Notes under the pieces: generated by a model
The model's database searches: none
What the model was told of the DNA's origin: nothing
Seen by the model: the letters and a program-made list of their open reading frames with translations, nothing else
Part shown: positions 1-5,700 of the stretch, piece after piece
Position numbering within the stretch: position 1 is the stretch's first letter
Layout of the letters: each line of letters starts with the position of its first letter
Program-made: the position numbers and the translations under genes
Source of the DNA: an uncultured Caulobacteraceae bacterium
Lineage (GTDB): Bacteria > Pseudomonadota > Alphaproteobacteria > Caulobacterales > Caulobacteraceae
Assembly (NCBI GenBank): GCA_903884915.1
Contig: CAISGS010000080.1
Location: 1-5,700, forward strand
Direction: 5' to 3'
Length of the DNA stretch: 5,700 bases

Positions 1-79
1 CCTCACCCCACCCTCTCCCCCAAGGGGGCGAGGGCTTATCGGTTCTAGCCCTCTCCCTGTGGGAGAGGGTTGGGTGAGG
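1..79. repeat. Nested REP-like intergenic palindrome
   Basis: The stretch folds as one long inverted repeat. Positions 1-8 pair with 72-79 and 10-19 pair with 61-70, interrupted only by a mismatch at 9/71, giving a 19-position arm. Inside it are smaller hairpins: 49-57 pairs perfectly with 61-69 (CCCTCTCCC / GGGAGAGGG, loop TGT), and a C-run at 17-21 faces a G-run at 24-28. The 61-69 arm can therefore pair with either of two partners, giving alternative folds. C/T-rich palindromes of this kind are common as dispersed intergenic repeats in alphaproteobacteria and some gammaproteobacteria; membership in such a family is inferred by resemblance. It lies just past the 3' end of the gumN-like gene and may extend left of the window. 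Confidence 0.6.
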
Positions 80-88
80 GCCTTTTTT
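49..88 (+). terminator. Possible rho-independent terminator, plus strand
   Basis: The perfect 9-bp hairpin 49-57/61-69, or the longer fold 1-19/61-79, is followed by GGCC and six T residues at 83-88. Read on the plus strand this could end a transcript entering from the left of the window. After the short hairpin the T-run is 13 bases away, so only the long fold places it near the stem (3 bases). On the minus strand the hairpin could still slow or stabilise the end of the gumN-like transcript, but no T-run follows it there inside the window. Confidence 0.35.
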
Positions 89-104
89 CCTTCTTAGACA
101 CACC

Positions 105-1067
105 CTAATCCGCAGGCGTTCGCACGGTCAGCCCCTCGGCCTTAAGCCGCGCCAAGATCCCGTTTTGGGCCACGAGGGGGCGGACGCTGGCGATCATCAG
201 GGTTTTACCGGGTTGGTCGAGCGCGGCCTTGATGAGTTTGATCTCAGACTGATAGGCCTTCTCACGCAGACTTTTAACCTCGCCAATCGAATAGATACAT
301 TGGTCCGCGCCGGTTGTGGTGGTTCCGCGTAAGAACTCTGCAGTTCGGCCCTCGGCCCAGGCTGCGGCTACCGGACCCACGGTCTTGATGCCATGGGCTA
401 AACTGCTAACGAAGCCGTCAAAACACTGACTTTGCTCAGCCTCTGGCATTGTCATAATCGCCGTCGCGATGGGTAGAGCCGAGGTCATGGGGGCGGACCT
501 AATCTTGACCTTGGCCTTTTTGGCCAGCTTAACCATGTCGCTATAGGGCTCCGTCCATCGCCCTGTTTTCTTCGCGCGGCCAACAACGGACAGCCCGGCA
601 AAGATCGGCTTCAAGGTCGCCGTCTTGAGGTCGGTCGTTTGATAGGCCTTGGGAAGCTGCTGATAACGCTCAATGACCTGCGCCGGTAGGACCTGATCGA
701 GCGTGCGGTTACCCTCATTGGTAAATTGCTTGCGGTACTTGATCGCAAACCGGACCGCTTCGCCTAGTCCGACGCCAACGCCAGACGGTAGGATCAGGCC
801 ATTGGCCCCCTTCAACACCTGCTCCGTTCGGGTCTTATCCCAAACCATCTTTTCGGGGATATAATAGGGCACCGCCATGATCCAGACCTCTGAATCGGCA
901 TCGGCCACGCGCCAAAAGGCGGGGCCGGGATAGCGTGCTGTGACAACGAGCTCTTCGACGACCGCGTTGGGGTCATCGACAGGGGGCGAGCTTTGAGCCA
1001 AGGCCGGTGCGGCAGTCGAAGCCAGAAAGGCAGTTGAGAGCAGGAGGAGGGGCACAGTTAAGCGCAT
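105..1067 (-). CDS. Secreted TraB/GumN-like protein with both GxxH motifs lost
   Basis: The product is a 320-residue exported protein. Residues 1-24 are a Sec signal peptide (MRLT, Leu/Ala-rich core, cleavage after A22-L23-A24). A low-complexity linker follows, with the segment EELVVTAR at 38-45, and then a TraB/GumN-type domain beginning PGPAFWRVADADSEVWI at 47-63. In canonical members this start runs into GTIHxLP; here the aligned residues are A65-V66-P67-Y68-Y-I-P. The C-terminal GAGHL-type motif is replaced by S294-V-R-P297 before LVAQNGILARLKAEG. The typical AWxxG segment is kept (AAAWAEGR, 234-241). C215 and C257 could form a periplasmic disulfide. The family is related to TIKI-type metalloproteases that use GxxH histidines, so this member is probably not catalytic in that way. 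The ATG has only a weak upstream GGGAT; the signal peptide supports the start. Family assignment is fairly secure, function unknown. Confidence 0.8.
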   Translation of the reverse strand: MRLTVPLLLLSTAFLASTAAPALAQSSPPVDDPNAVVEELVVTARYPGPAFWRVADADSEVWIMAVPYYIPEKMVWDKTRTEQVLKGANGLILPSGVGVGLGEAVRFAIKYRKQFTNEGNRTLDQVLPAQVIERYQQLPKAYQTTDLKTATLKPIFAGLSVVGRAKKTGRWTEPYSDMVKLAKKAKVKIRSAPMTSALPIATAIMTMPEAEQSQCFDGFVSSLAHGIKTVGPVAAAWAEGRTAEFLRGTTTTGADQCIYSIGEVKSLREKAYQSEIKLIKAALDQPGKTLMIASVRPLVAQNGILARLKAEGLTVRTPAD

Positions 1068-1195
1068 AGGGTTATCCCATGTGAAGTTGTTATGTCCCTG
1101 ATCGTCACCCTAAGGACAAAATTATGGCCCGTCATTCTCAAAGTGAGGTTCTTTCGGAATCGGCCTAGGGTTACCAACCGTCCAAGAGAGCGCCC
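1068..1195. promoter_or_regulatory. Divergent promoter region between gumN-like gene and mutL
   Basis: Both flanking genes start outward from this 128-base gap, so it should carry a promoter for each. It is more A/T-rich in its middle (around 1118-1128) than its surroundings. I could not assign -35/-10 pairs with confidence: TTGTCC on the minus strand precedes CATAAC, but with about 19 bases between them, and plus-strand candidates are weaker. The mutL start is preceded by a modest purine-rich ribosome-binding site, AAGAGAG at 1184-1190, five bases before the ATG. No clear operator palindrome was recognised. Confidence 0.4.
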
Positions 1196-3049
1196 ATGGC
1201 CATCCGCCGCCTTCCCAATGAGACCGTCAATCGCATCGCCGCGGGCGAGGTGGTGGAACGGCCTGCCAGTGCGGTCAAGGAGTTGGTCGAGAACGCCCTT
1301 GATGCCGGGGCCAAGCGGATTGAGATTCAGGCCGATCAGGGCGGCTTGACCCGCATTCTCGTGGCCGACGATGGCAGTGGCCTCTCGCCGGAGGACCTTG
1401 CGCTTGCGGTTGAGCGTCATGCGACGTCCAAGCTGGTGCCGGACGACAACGGGGACTGGGACCTGCTGCATATTTTGACCCTCGGTTTTCGCGGTGAAGC
1501 CTTGCCGTCCATTGGCTCGGTCTCGCGCCTGACCCTCTCGTCACGGGCGAGGGGAGCGAGCGATGCCTATTCGCTCAGCGTCGAGGGCGGCGCTGTCGGA
1601 GCCGTGCAACCTGCCGCCTTTCCTGGCCCTCACGGTGCACGCATCGAGGTGCGAGACCTGTTCTATGCGACGCCCGCCCGGCTGAAGTTCATGAAGTCCG
1701 AACGGGCCGAATCCATGGCCATTGCCGACGAGATCAAGCGTCAGGCCATGGCCCATGAGGACGCCGCCTTCAGCCTCGATCTGGACGGACGCCGGACCTT
1801 GCGACTGGCTGCCGAGGACAAGGGCGATCAGGGGCGTCTGGCCCGATTGGCGGCCATCTTGGGGCCAGAGTTCGAGGCCAATGCCCTGTTGCTCAATCAG
1901 GAACGCGAGGGGGTGCGTCTGTCGGGCTATTGCGGCCTGCCGACCTATTCGCGCGGCAATGCGGCCCATCAATATCTGTTCGTCAATGGCCGTCCGGTGC
2001 GGGACCGTTTGCTGCAAGGGGCCTTGCGCGCGGCCTATGCGGACTTTTTGGCGAGGGATCGTCATCCCACCGCCGCCCTCTATCTCGACCTCGATCCGAC
2101 TCTTGTTGACGTCAATGTCCATCCCGCCAAGGCCGAGGTGCGGTTTCGCGATCCCAATCTGGTGCGCGGCCTGATCATCGGGGCCTTGAAACATGCCCTG
2201 TCAGGGGCTGGGCATAGGGCCTCGACCACTGCGGCCGATGCAGCCCTGAGCGGTTTTCGACCGGGCTATTCGGGCTATGTGGCTCCGCCCTCGGCCGCGG
2301 GCTTTTCAGCGTGGCAGTCCGGCGGTTGGACCCCAGCGCCGCCGCGGCCCTTGATGCAGTCCCATACCTTGCCCGGCCTTATGGAGCCAACGGCGCGGGT
2401 TGAGGGCGCTTTCGATGGCCCCGCCTACCGCTCTGGCGCGCAGGAACCGCAGGCCGAAGATCTGATCGATCGGCCCCTCGGCGCGGCCCGGGCTCAGGTC
2501 CATGAGACCTACATCGTCGCCCAGACCCGCGATGGGATGATCCTTGTCGATCAGCACGCTGCCCATGAACGCCTCGTCTATGAGCGTATGAAGGCCGAGA
2601 TGGCGGCGGGCGGTGTGACGCGCCAGACCCTGCTCTTGCCCGAGGTTGTCGATCTCGATCCGGCAGAAGCCGATCGGGTGCTGGCCAAGGCCGATGAGTT
2701 GGCCGCTCTTGGTCTGGTCATTGAGAGCTTTGGTCCTGGCGCGATCTTGGTACGCGAAACCCCGGCCATGCTTGGGGAGACCTATGTCCATGGCCTGATC
2801 CGCGACATTGCCGATGATCTGGCGGAAAATGGTCAGGCTCTGGCCTTGAGTGAACGGCTTGCTGATGTCTGTTCGACCATGGCCTGTCATGGCTCGGTGC
2901 GGGCAGGGCGACGGCTGACGGCGACCGAGATGAACGCTCTCTTGCGCCAGATGGAGGCCACGCCCCATTCTGGCCAATGTAACCACGGCCGCCCCACCTA
3001 TGTGGAACTGAAACTGGCCGATATTGAGAAACTGTTCGGGCGGCGCTAG
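1196..3049 (+). CDS. mutL: DNA mismatch repair protein MutL, endonuclease type
   Basis: This is full-length MutL (617 aa), the GHKL ATPase that couples MutS mismatch recognition to strand incision and excision. The N-terminal ATPase is intact: [23 protein letters not shown] near the start, E29 and N33 in [12 protein letters not shown]58 in DDGSG, GFRGEAL at 97-103, [15 protein letters not shown] at 154-168 and [14 protein letters not shown] at 304-317, with a conserved lysine at 312. Residues about 335-430 form an Ala/Gly/Pro-rich linker. The C-terminal domain carries the PMS2-like endonuclease motif D452-Q-H-A-x2-E458-x4-E463, plus ACHGSVRAG (563-571) and CNHGRPT (595-601), which belong to the metal site. 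QTLLLP at 477-482 fits the beta-clamp-binding consensus. Such MutLs nick DNA themselves and are typical of bacteria without MutH. The ATG start matches the family N-terminus. The gene stands alone, convergent with mtnP. Assignment is very secure. Confidence 0.97.
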   Translation: MAIRRLPNETVNRIAAGEVVERPASAVKELVENALDAGAKRIEIQADQGGLTRILVADDGSGLSPEDLALAVERHATSKLVPDDNGDWDLLHILTLGFRGEALPSIGSVSRLTLSSRARGASDAYSLSVEGGAVGAVQPAAFPGPHGARIEVRDLFYATPARLKFMKSERAESMAIADEIKRQAMAHEDAAFSLDLDGRRTLRLAAEDKGDQGRLARLAAILGPEFEANALLLNQEREGVRLSGYCGLPTYSRGNAAHQYLFVNGRPVRDRLLQGALRAAYADFLARDRHPTAALYLDLDPTLVDVNVHPAKAEVRFRDPNLVRGLIIGALKHALSGAGHRASTTAADAALSGFRPGYSGYVAPPSAAGFSAWQSGGWTPAPPRPLMQSHTLPGLMEPTARVEGAFDGPAYRSGAQEPQAEDLIDRPLGAARAQVHETYIVAQTRDGMILVDQHAAHERLVYERMKAEMAAGGVTRQTLLLPEVVDLDPAEADRVLAKADELAALGLVIESFGPGAILVRETPAMLGETYVHGLIRDIADDLAENGQALALSERLADVCSTMACHGSVRAGRRLTATEMNALLRQMEATPHSGQCNHGRPTYVELKLADIEKLFGRR

Positions 3050-3061
3050 GGCGTTAAACAA

Positions 3062-3108
3062 GGCCCCCTACGACCCTTCGGGCCACTTCCCCCAAAGGGG
3101 GAATGGGG
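3062..3108. repeat. Double-hairpin REP-like element between convergent genes
   Basis: The 59-base gap between the mutL and mtnP stop codons holds two adjacent hairpins. The first is 3072-3076/3080-3084 (GACCC-TTC-GGGCC, one G-T pair). The second is 3087-3093/3097-3103 (TTCCCCC-AAA-GGGGGAA, perfect 7 bp). The order CCCCCT, small TTC-loop hairpin, CCAC, then a C5/G5 hairpin resembles intergenic repeats I know from Caulobacterales and Sphingomonadales; this is resemblance, not a verified match. It may act as a two-way terminator for the convergent transcripts, but no strong T-run follows on the plus strand. The minus strand has only TTGTTT further on (3054-3059). Confidence 0.5.
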
Positions 3109-3978
3109 TCAGCCCCTCAGTACCCGCCCCGCCACCACATCCAACTTGGCTATCAGGGCAGGATCGCGCATGGCCGGGGCCGTGATGATCGCGCCGTCGA
3201 GACAGGTGTCGATGGGCGAGGCCGAACGTGGGCCTTGCAAGCTCTTGGCCAGATGACCCACAGCATCGGCGGCCTTGCGGGAATTTTCCATCAACACCGC
3301 AAGGATATCGGCGACCTCAACAGGCGCAAACTCCTCGTGCCAGCCGTCATAGTCGGTGACCATACCGATGGAGGCATAGGGCAGCTCGGCCTCGCGGGCG
3401 AGCTTGGCCTCAGGCATGTTGGTCATGCCGATCACGTCACAGCCCCAAGACCGATAGACGAGGCTCTCGGCCTTGGTCGAGAACTGCGGGCCTTCCATGG
3501 CCAGATAGGTGCCGCCCTCGATGACCCGCGCGCCAGCGGCCCGCGCAGCCTCTGCCGCGAGGCTGGACAGGCGCGGACAGGTTGGGTGCGCCATGGAGAC
3601 ATGGGCCACCAAGCCCTCGCCAAAGAAGCTTTTGGTGCGGGCAAAGGTGCGGTCGATGAACTGGTCGACGACCACAAAGGTTCCGGGATTGAGCGCCTCA
3701 CGCAAGGACCCCACCGCTGATAGGGACAGAATATCCGTGCAGCCCGCCCGTTTCAGCGCGTCAATATTGGCTCTGAAGTTCAGGCCTGACGGCGGAATAC
3801 GGTGCCCTCGACCATGACGCGGCAGGAAGGCCAGCTTGACCCCGTCTAACTCGCCCATCAACAGCTCGTCTGACGGATCACCCCACGGCGTATCGATCTT
3901 GACCCAGCGCTGGTTCTTCAGGCTATCGATCTCATAGAGGCCTGATCCGCCGACCACACCCAAAACCCACTCACCCAC
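3109..3978 (-). CDS. mtnP: S-methyl-5'-thioadenosine phosphorylase
   Basis: The 289-aa product belongs to the purine nucleoside phosphorylase/MTAP family. It cleaves 5'-methylthioadenosine, the by-product of polyamine and homoserine-lactone synthesis, with phosphate to adenine and methylthioribose-1-phosphate, the entry to methionine salvage, in the cytoplasm. The phosphate-binding GGSGLYEI lies at 10-17 and FLPRHGRGHRIPPSGLNFRANI at 51-72. SAVGSL (87-92) precedes TFVVVDQFIDRT (100-111). The substrate-site motif MEGPQFSTKAES is at 161-172, NMPEAKLAREAEL at 187-199, and the base-recognition segment TDYDGW at 208-213, whose aspartates fit a 6-aminopurine (MTA/adenosine) enzyme. Length is normal. 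The GTG start at 3976-3978 is chosen because AAGGAG sits seven bases upstream and GGSGLY follows at the usual distance. It lies downstream of petC on the same strand, separated by a terminator-like hairpin. No apt or other salvage gene is next to it here. A general 6-aminopurine phosphorylase is the main alternative. Confidence 0.93.
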   Translation of the reverse strand: MGEWVLGVVGGSGLYEIDSLKNQRWVKIDTPWGDPSDELLMGELDGVKLAFLPRHGRGHRIPPSGLNFRANIDALKRAGCTDILSLSAVGSLREALNPGTFVVVDQFIDRTFARTKSFFGEGLVAHVSMAHPTCPRLSSLAAEAARAAGARVIEGGTYLAMEGPQFSTKAESLVYRSWGCDVIGMTNMPEAKLAREAELPYASIGMVTDYDGWHEEFAPVEVADILAVLMENSRKAADAVGHLAKSLQGPRSASPIDTCLDGAIITAPAMRDPALIAKLDVVAGRVLRG

Positions 3979-3985
3979 GCGGCGT

Positions 3986-3991
3986 CTCCTT
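3986..3991 (-). promoter_or_regulatory. Strong Shine-Dalgarno of mtnP, fixes the GTG start
   Basis: On the minus strand the bases AAGGAG lie seven bases before the GTG at 3978-3976, an optimal match and spacing. This decides for GTG; there is no ATG near it in frame. The site begins only nine bases after the end of the 4001-4030 hairpin, so ribosome binding and hairpin formation could influence each other. Confidence 0.8.
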
Positions 3992-4000
3992 GCAAATCAA

Positions 4001-4030
4001 AAGGCCCCGCCAGATTACCAGCGGGGCCTT
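4001..4030 (-). terminator. Terminator-like hairpin downstream of petC
   Basis: Positions 4001-4010 (AAGGCCCCGC) and 4021-4030 (GCGGGGCCTT) are perfect reverse complements around a 10-base loop. Read on the minus strand, the stem is GC-rich and ends in TTTTGATTTG, a short interrupted T-run, as in a rho-independent terminator for the pet operon. On the plus strand only CCTTCAG follows, so the direction is minus. The weak T-run and large loop suggest incomplete termination. It stands 31 bases after the petC stop codon and directly before the mtnP ribosome-binding site. Confidence 0.75.
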
Positions 4031-4060
4031 CAGATGGTATTCAAAAGTCGTGAAGGTCAA

Positions 4061-4909
4061 TCAGTGCTTCACGTCTTTCCACACCCGACGATAGCTCGCA
4101 TAGAGCAGGCCAGCGAATAGGACCAGATAGATCAGGACTGCAAAGCCTGTGCGCTTGCGCTCACCGGCCTTGGGTTCAGCCGCCCAATCAAGGAAGGCGA
4201 CCACGTCCTTAGACTGCTGCTCAAGGGTCGACTTGGTGCCGTCATCGAAGCTGACCTTATCCGCCAACAGCGGCGGTGGCATGGCGATGAAGCCGCCCAC
4301 AGGCACCTTGTCCTTGTCGCCCGTCCAAAAACCAGACAGGTCACCGGGCATATAGGGGTTGTAATACTTGCCCGCAGGCACCGACAGGCCGCGAGGCGCG
4401 TCGTGATAGCCGGTCAGGATCGAGTAGATATAGGCAGGACCGCCTTCGCGAGCCTTGGTAATCACCGACAGATCGGGCGGCAAGGCCCCACCATTACCCG
4501 CCCGCGCCGCATATTCGTTGGCGTAGGGGTTCGGGAACTTGTCAGCCGGCGTGCCTGGACGCTGAACCACGTCACCGGTTTCGGTGTCGATATCGGCGAC
4601 ATTGTAGTCCTTAGCGATCGCTTTGACGAAGGCGTTCTCGTTAGGGTTCTTGTACTTCGCATCATAGAACGGCCCGTCTGGCTGTCCCAGGTTGCGGAAG
4701 CTCAAAAGGTTCATCGAGTGGCAGGCCGAACAGACCTCCCGATAGACCTTGTAGCCCCGCTGGACCTGAGCCGCATCGAAATGGCCGAAGGGGCCATCGG
4801 TGCTCAAGGAAAATTCCTTAGGCTCTTCTTCCGTGGTCTTAGCGAAGGCAGGAGCGGCGGCGGCTAGAAGCCCGACGACCGCTGCGATGGCGAATCCTTT
4901 GCGCAGCAT
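4061..4909 (-). CDS. petC: Cytochrome c1 of the cytochrome bc1 complex
   Basis: Cytochrome c1 takes electrons from the Rieske protein and passes them to cytochrome c on the periplasmic side of complex III. With the ATG at 4907-4909 the protein has 282 residues. A Sec signal peptide ends at A23 (PAFA). The haem c attachment motif C60-S-A-C63-H64 sits in VYREVCSACHSMNLLSFRNLG. The conserved RPG...FPNPYANEYAARAGNGGALPPDLS block spans about 117-148, and LLTGYHDAP-type and YYNPYMPG segments follow (166-189). The sixth haem ligand is M210 in FIAMPPPL, preceded by a bacterial-type loop (about 190-206). One membrane anchor lies at about 257-273, ending in a basic tail. The only cysteines are those of the haem motif. 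An in-frame TTG at 4918 overlapping the petB stop would add three residues, but AAGAAGGG at 4919-4926 gives proper spacing only to the ATG. The gene starts five bases after petB, so coupled translation is likely. Confidence 0.95.
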   Translation of the reverse strand: MLRKGFAIAAVVGLLAAAAPAFAKTTEEEPKEFSLSTDGPFGHFDAAQVQRGYKVYREVCSACHSMNLLSFRNLGQPDGPFYDAKYKNPNENAFVKAIAKDYNVADIDTETGDVVQRPGTPADKFPNPYANEYAARAGNGGALPPDLSVITKAREGGPAYIYSILTGYHDAPRGLSVPAGKYYNPYMPGDLSGFWTGDKDKVPVGGFIAMPPPLLADKVSFDDGTKSTLEQQSKDVVAFLDWAAEPKAGERKRTGFAVLIYLVLFAGLLYASYRRVWKDVKH

Positions 4910-4914
4910 CAGGC

Positions 4915-5700
4915 TCAACCCTTCTTCTCAGCAGAGTGGTTCAAAATCGAGGCGGAGATCGAATCCGGCACAGTGTCCGGGGTTTCGACGAGGCCGAGGA
5001 CCGGCATCACCACCAAGAAATATGCGAAATAGTAGGCCGCAGCGATACGCGACAACCACACGAAGTTCAGACCAATCGGGTCGCCTGACGCCGTGGAGCC
5101 CACTTGGAACACCATGTTGTCGGGCAACTCGCCGCCGCACCAGCCGAGGATCAGGCAGGTCAGGACGAACAGGTAGAAGAACACGCGGGCCGTTGGGCGA
5201 TAGCGCAGGGACTTGACCTTGGACGTATCCAACCAAGGCAAGACGAACAGAACGCCAATAGCGCCAAACATCAGCAGCGCGCCGCCGAGCTTGTCTGGAA
5301 CCGCGCGCAGGATCGCATAGAAGGGCAGGAAGTACCATTCTGGAACAATGTGCGCAGGCGTCACCAAGGGGTTGGCGGGGATATAGTTGTCCGCATGGCC
5401 CATGGCGTTCGGCTGGAAGAACACGAACACTGCGAAGAGGATCAGAAATAGGACCATCGCAAAGCCGTCCTTCACCGTCGCATAGGGCGTGAAGGAGACC
5501 GTGTCTTCCTTTGACTTTGGATCGATGCCGGAGGGGTTGTTCTGACCCGTCACGTGCAGCGCCCAAACGTGCAGGATCACAACACCAGCGATCATGAACG
5601 GCATCAGGAAGTGCAGAGAGAAGAAGCGGTTCAGGGTGGGGTTATCCACCGCAAAGCCACCCCAGAGCCAGGTCGTGATGCTCTCACCGATGACGGGGAA
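4915..5700 (-). CDS. petB: Cytochrome b of the bc1 complex (C-terminal part, runs off right edge)
   Basis: The frame is open from the right edge, so only the last 261 residues are seen and the true start lies outside the window; the GTG at 5647-5649 is internal (a Val in [14 protein letters not shown]). Cytochrome b is the membrane subunit that oxidises ubiquinol at the Qo site and reduces quinone at the Qi site. The visible part begins with [14 protein letters not shown]. The histidines at visible residues 30 (SLHF) and 44 (ILHV) match the second axial ligands of haems bL and bH, and H49 (ALHVTG) matches the Qi-site histidine. The Qo-site P-E-W-Y motif is at 120-123. Several hydrophobic helices follow, corresponding to helices E to H of the family. 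The petC ribosome-binding site lies within its last codons. petB is not fused to petC, unlike the fbcH arrangement of Bradyrhizobium. petA would be expected upstream, off the window. Confidence 0.96.
   Translation of the reverse strand, partial: FPVIGESITTWLWGGFAVDNPTLNRFFSLHFLMPFMIAGVVILHVWALHVTGQNNPSGIDPKSKEDTVSFTPYATVKDGFAMVLFLILFAVFVFFQPNAMGHADNYIPANPLVTPAHIVPEWYFLPFYAILRAVPDKLGGALLMFGAIGVLFVLPWLDTSKVKSLRYRPTARVFFYLFVLTCLILGWCGGELPDNMVFQVGSTASGDPIGLNFVWLSRIAAAYYFAYFLVVMPVLGLVETPDTVPDSISASILNHSAEKKG
4919..4926 (-). promoter_or_regulatory. petC ribosome-binding site inside the end of petB
   Basis: AAGAAGGG on the minus strand lies in the last Lys-Lys-Gly codons of petB and nine bases before the petC ATG at 4909. 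It leaves no space before the TTG at 4918, so it favours the ATG. Ribosomes finishing petB would stop within a few bases of the petC start. Confidence 0.6.

Noticed and set aside
1..88. CRISPR array or transposon end
   Set aside because: There is one palindromic unit with no regular direct repeats and spacers, and no transposase or target-site duplication is visible.
1148..1163. Possible LexA-type operator upstream of mutL (GTTC repeat)
   Set aside because: The alphaproteobacterial pattern needs a second GTTC seven bases after the first; here the following bases are ATCG, so the site does not fit.
1541..2194. Long open frame on the minus strand opposite mutL
   Set aside because: It lies wholly antisense to the conserved MutL ATPase region, and its translation shows no recognisable motif. 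The frame stays open because of the G+C-rich codon pattern of mutL.
2306..3061. Open frame of about 250 codons antisense to the mutL 3' half
   Set aside because: It is a shadow of the conserved MutL C-terminal domain, has no recognisable domain, and its start lies in the convergent gap without a ribosome-binding site.
3103..3720. Open frame of about 205 codons on the plus strand opposite mtnP
   Set aside because: It begins inside the palindromic gap and mirrors conserved MtnP codons; the real gene on the minus strand has all family motifs and a strong ribosome-binding site.
4928..5566. Alternative minus-strand frame within petB
   Set aside because: It overlaps the petB frame completely and encodes an Arg/Pro-rich sequence with no motif, while petB shows the haem ligands and the PEWY motif.
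5647..5649. GTG as the start of petB
   Set aside because: The upstream codons to the window edge remain open and encode the conserved [14 protein letters not shown] segment, so the GTG is an internal valine.

Overview
This window is ordinary chromosomal sequence of an alphaproteobacterium, most probably a member of the Caulobacterales or a close relative. The evidence is: separate petB and petC genes of the alphaproteobacterial complex III type, an endonuclease-type MutL, a GumN-like secreted protein of the kind frequent in that order, high G+C with matching codon use, and two GC-rich intergenic palindromes of the kind scattered through such genomes. The genus cannot be fixed from the sequence alone.

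Layout, left to right. Positions 1-88 hold a long nested inverted repeat that ends in a T-run. Positions 105-1067 (minus) encode a secreted TraB/GumN-like protein whose two family-defining GxxH motifs have both been replaced. A 128-base divergent gap leads to mutL (1196-3049, plus), a full-length mismatch-repair protein with an intact ATPase domain, the DQHA(x2)E(x4)E endonuclease motif and a candidate beta-clamp-binding motif. A short convergent gap with a double-hairpin palindrome separates mutL from mtnP (3109-3978, minus; GTG start with a strong Shine-Dalgarno), encoding methylthioadenosine phosphorylase. Upstream of mtnP on the same strand is a perfect 10-bp terminator-like hairpin, then petC (4061-4909, minus; cytochrome c1), then petB (4915 to beyond the right edge, minus; cytochrome b, C-terminal 261 residues only).

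How the genes work together. petB and petC are consecutive genes of the cytochrome bc1 operon. petA (Rieske protein) would be expected further right, outside the window. The petB stop and petC start are close enough for coupled translation. mtnP follows in the same direction, but its ribosome-binding site lies only nine bases after the hairpin, so it is either partly cut off from the pet transcript or reached by read-through. MutL and the GumN-like protein are transcribed divergently and have no obvious functional link to each other or to complex III.

No new multi-gene system is visible. The points most worth a second look are the motif-degenerate GumN-like protein with a TonB-box-like segment after its signal peptide, the terminator/attenuator arrangement in front of mtnP, and the two palindromes bracketing the gumN-like/mutL pair.
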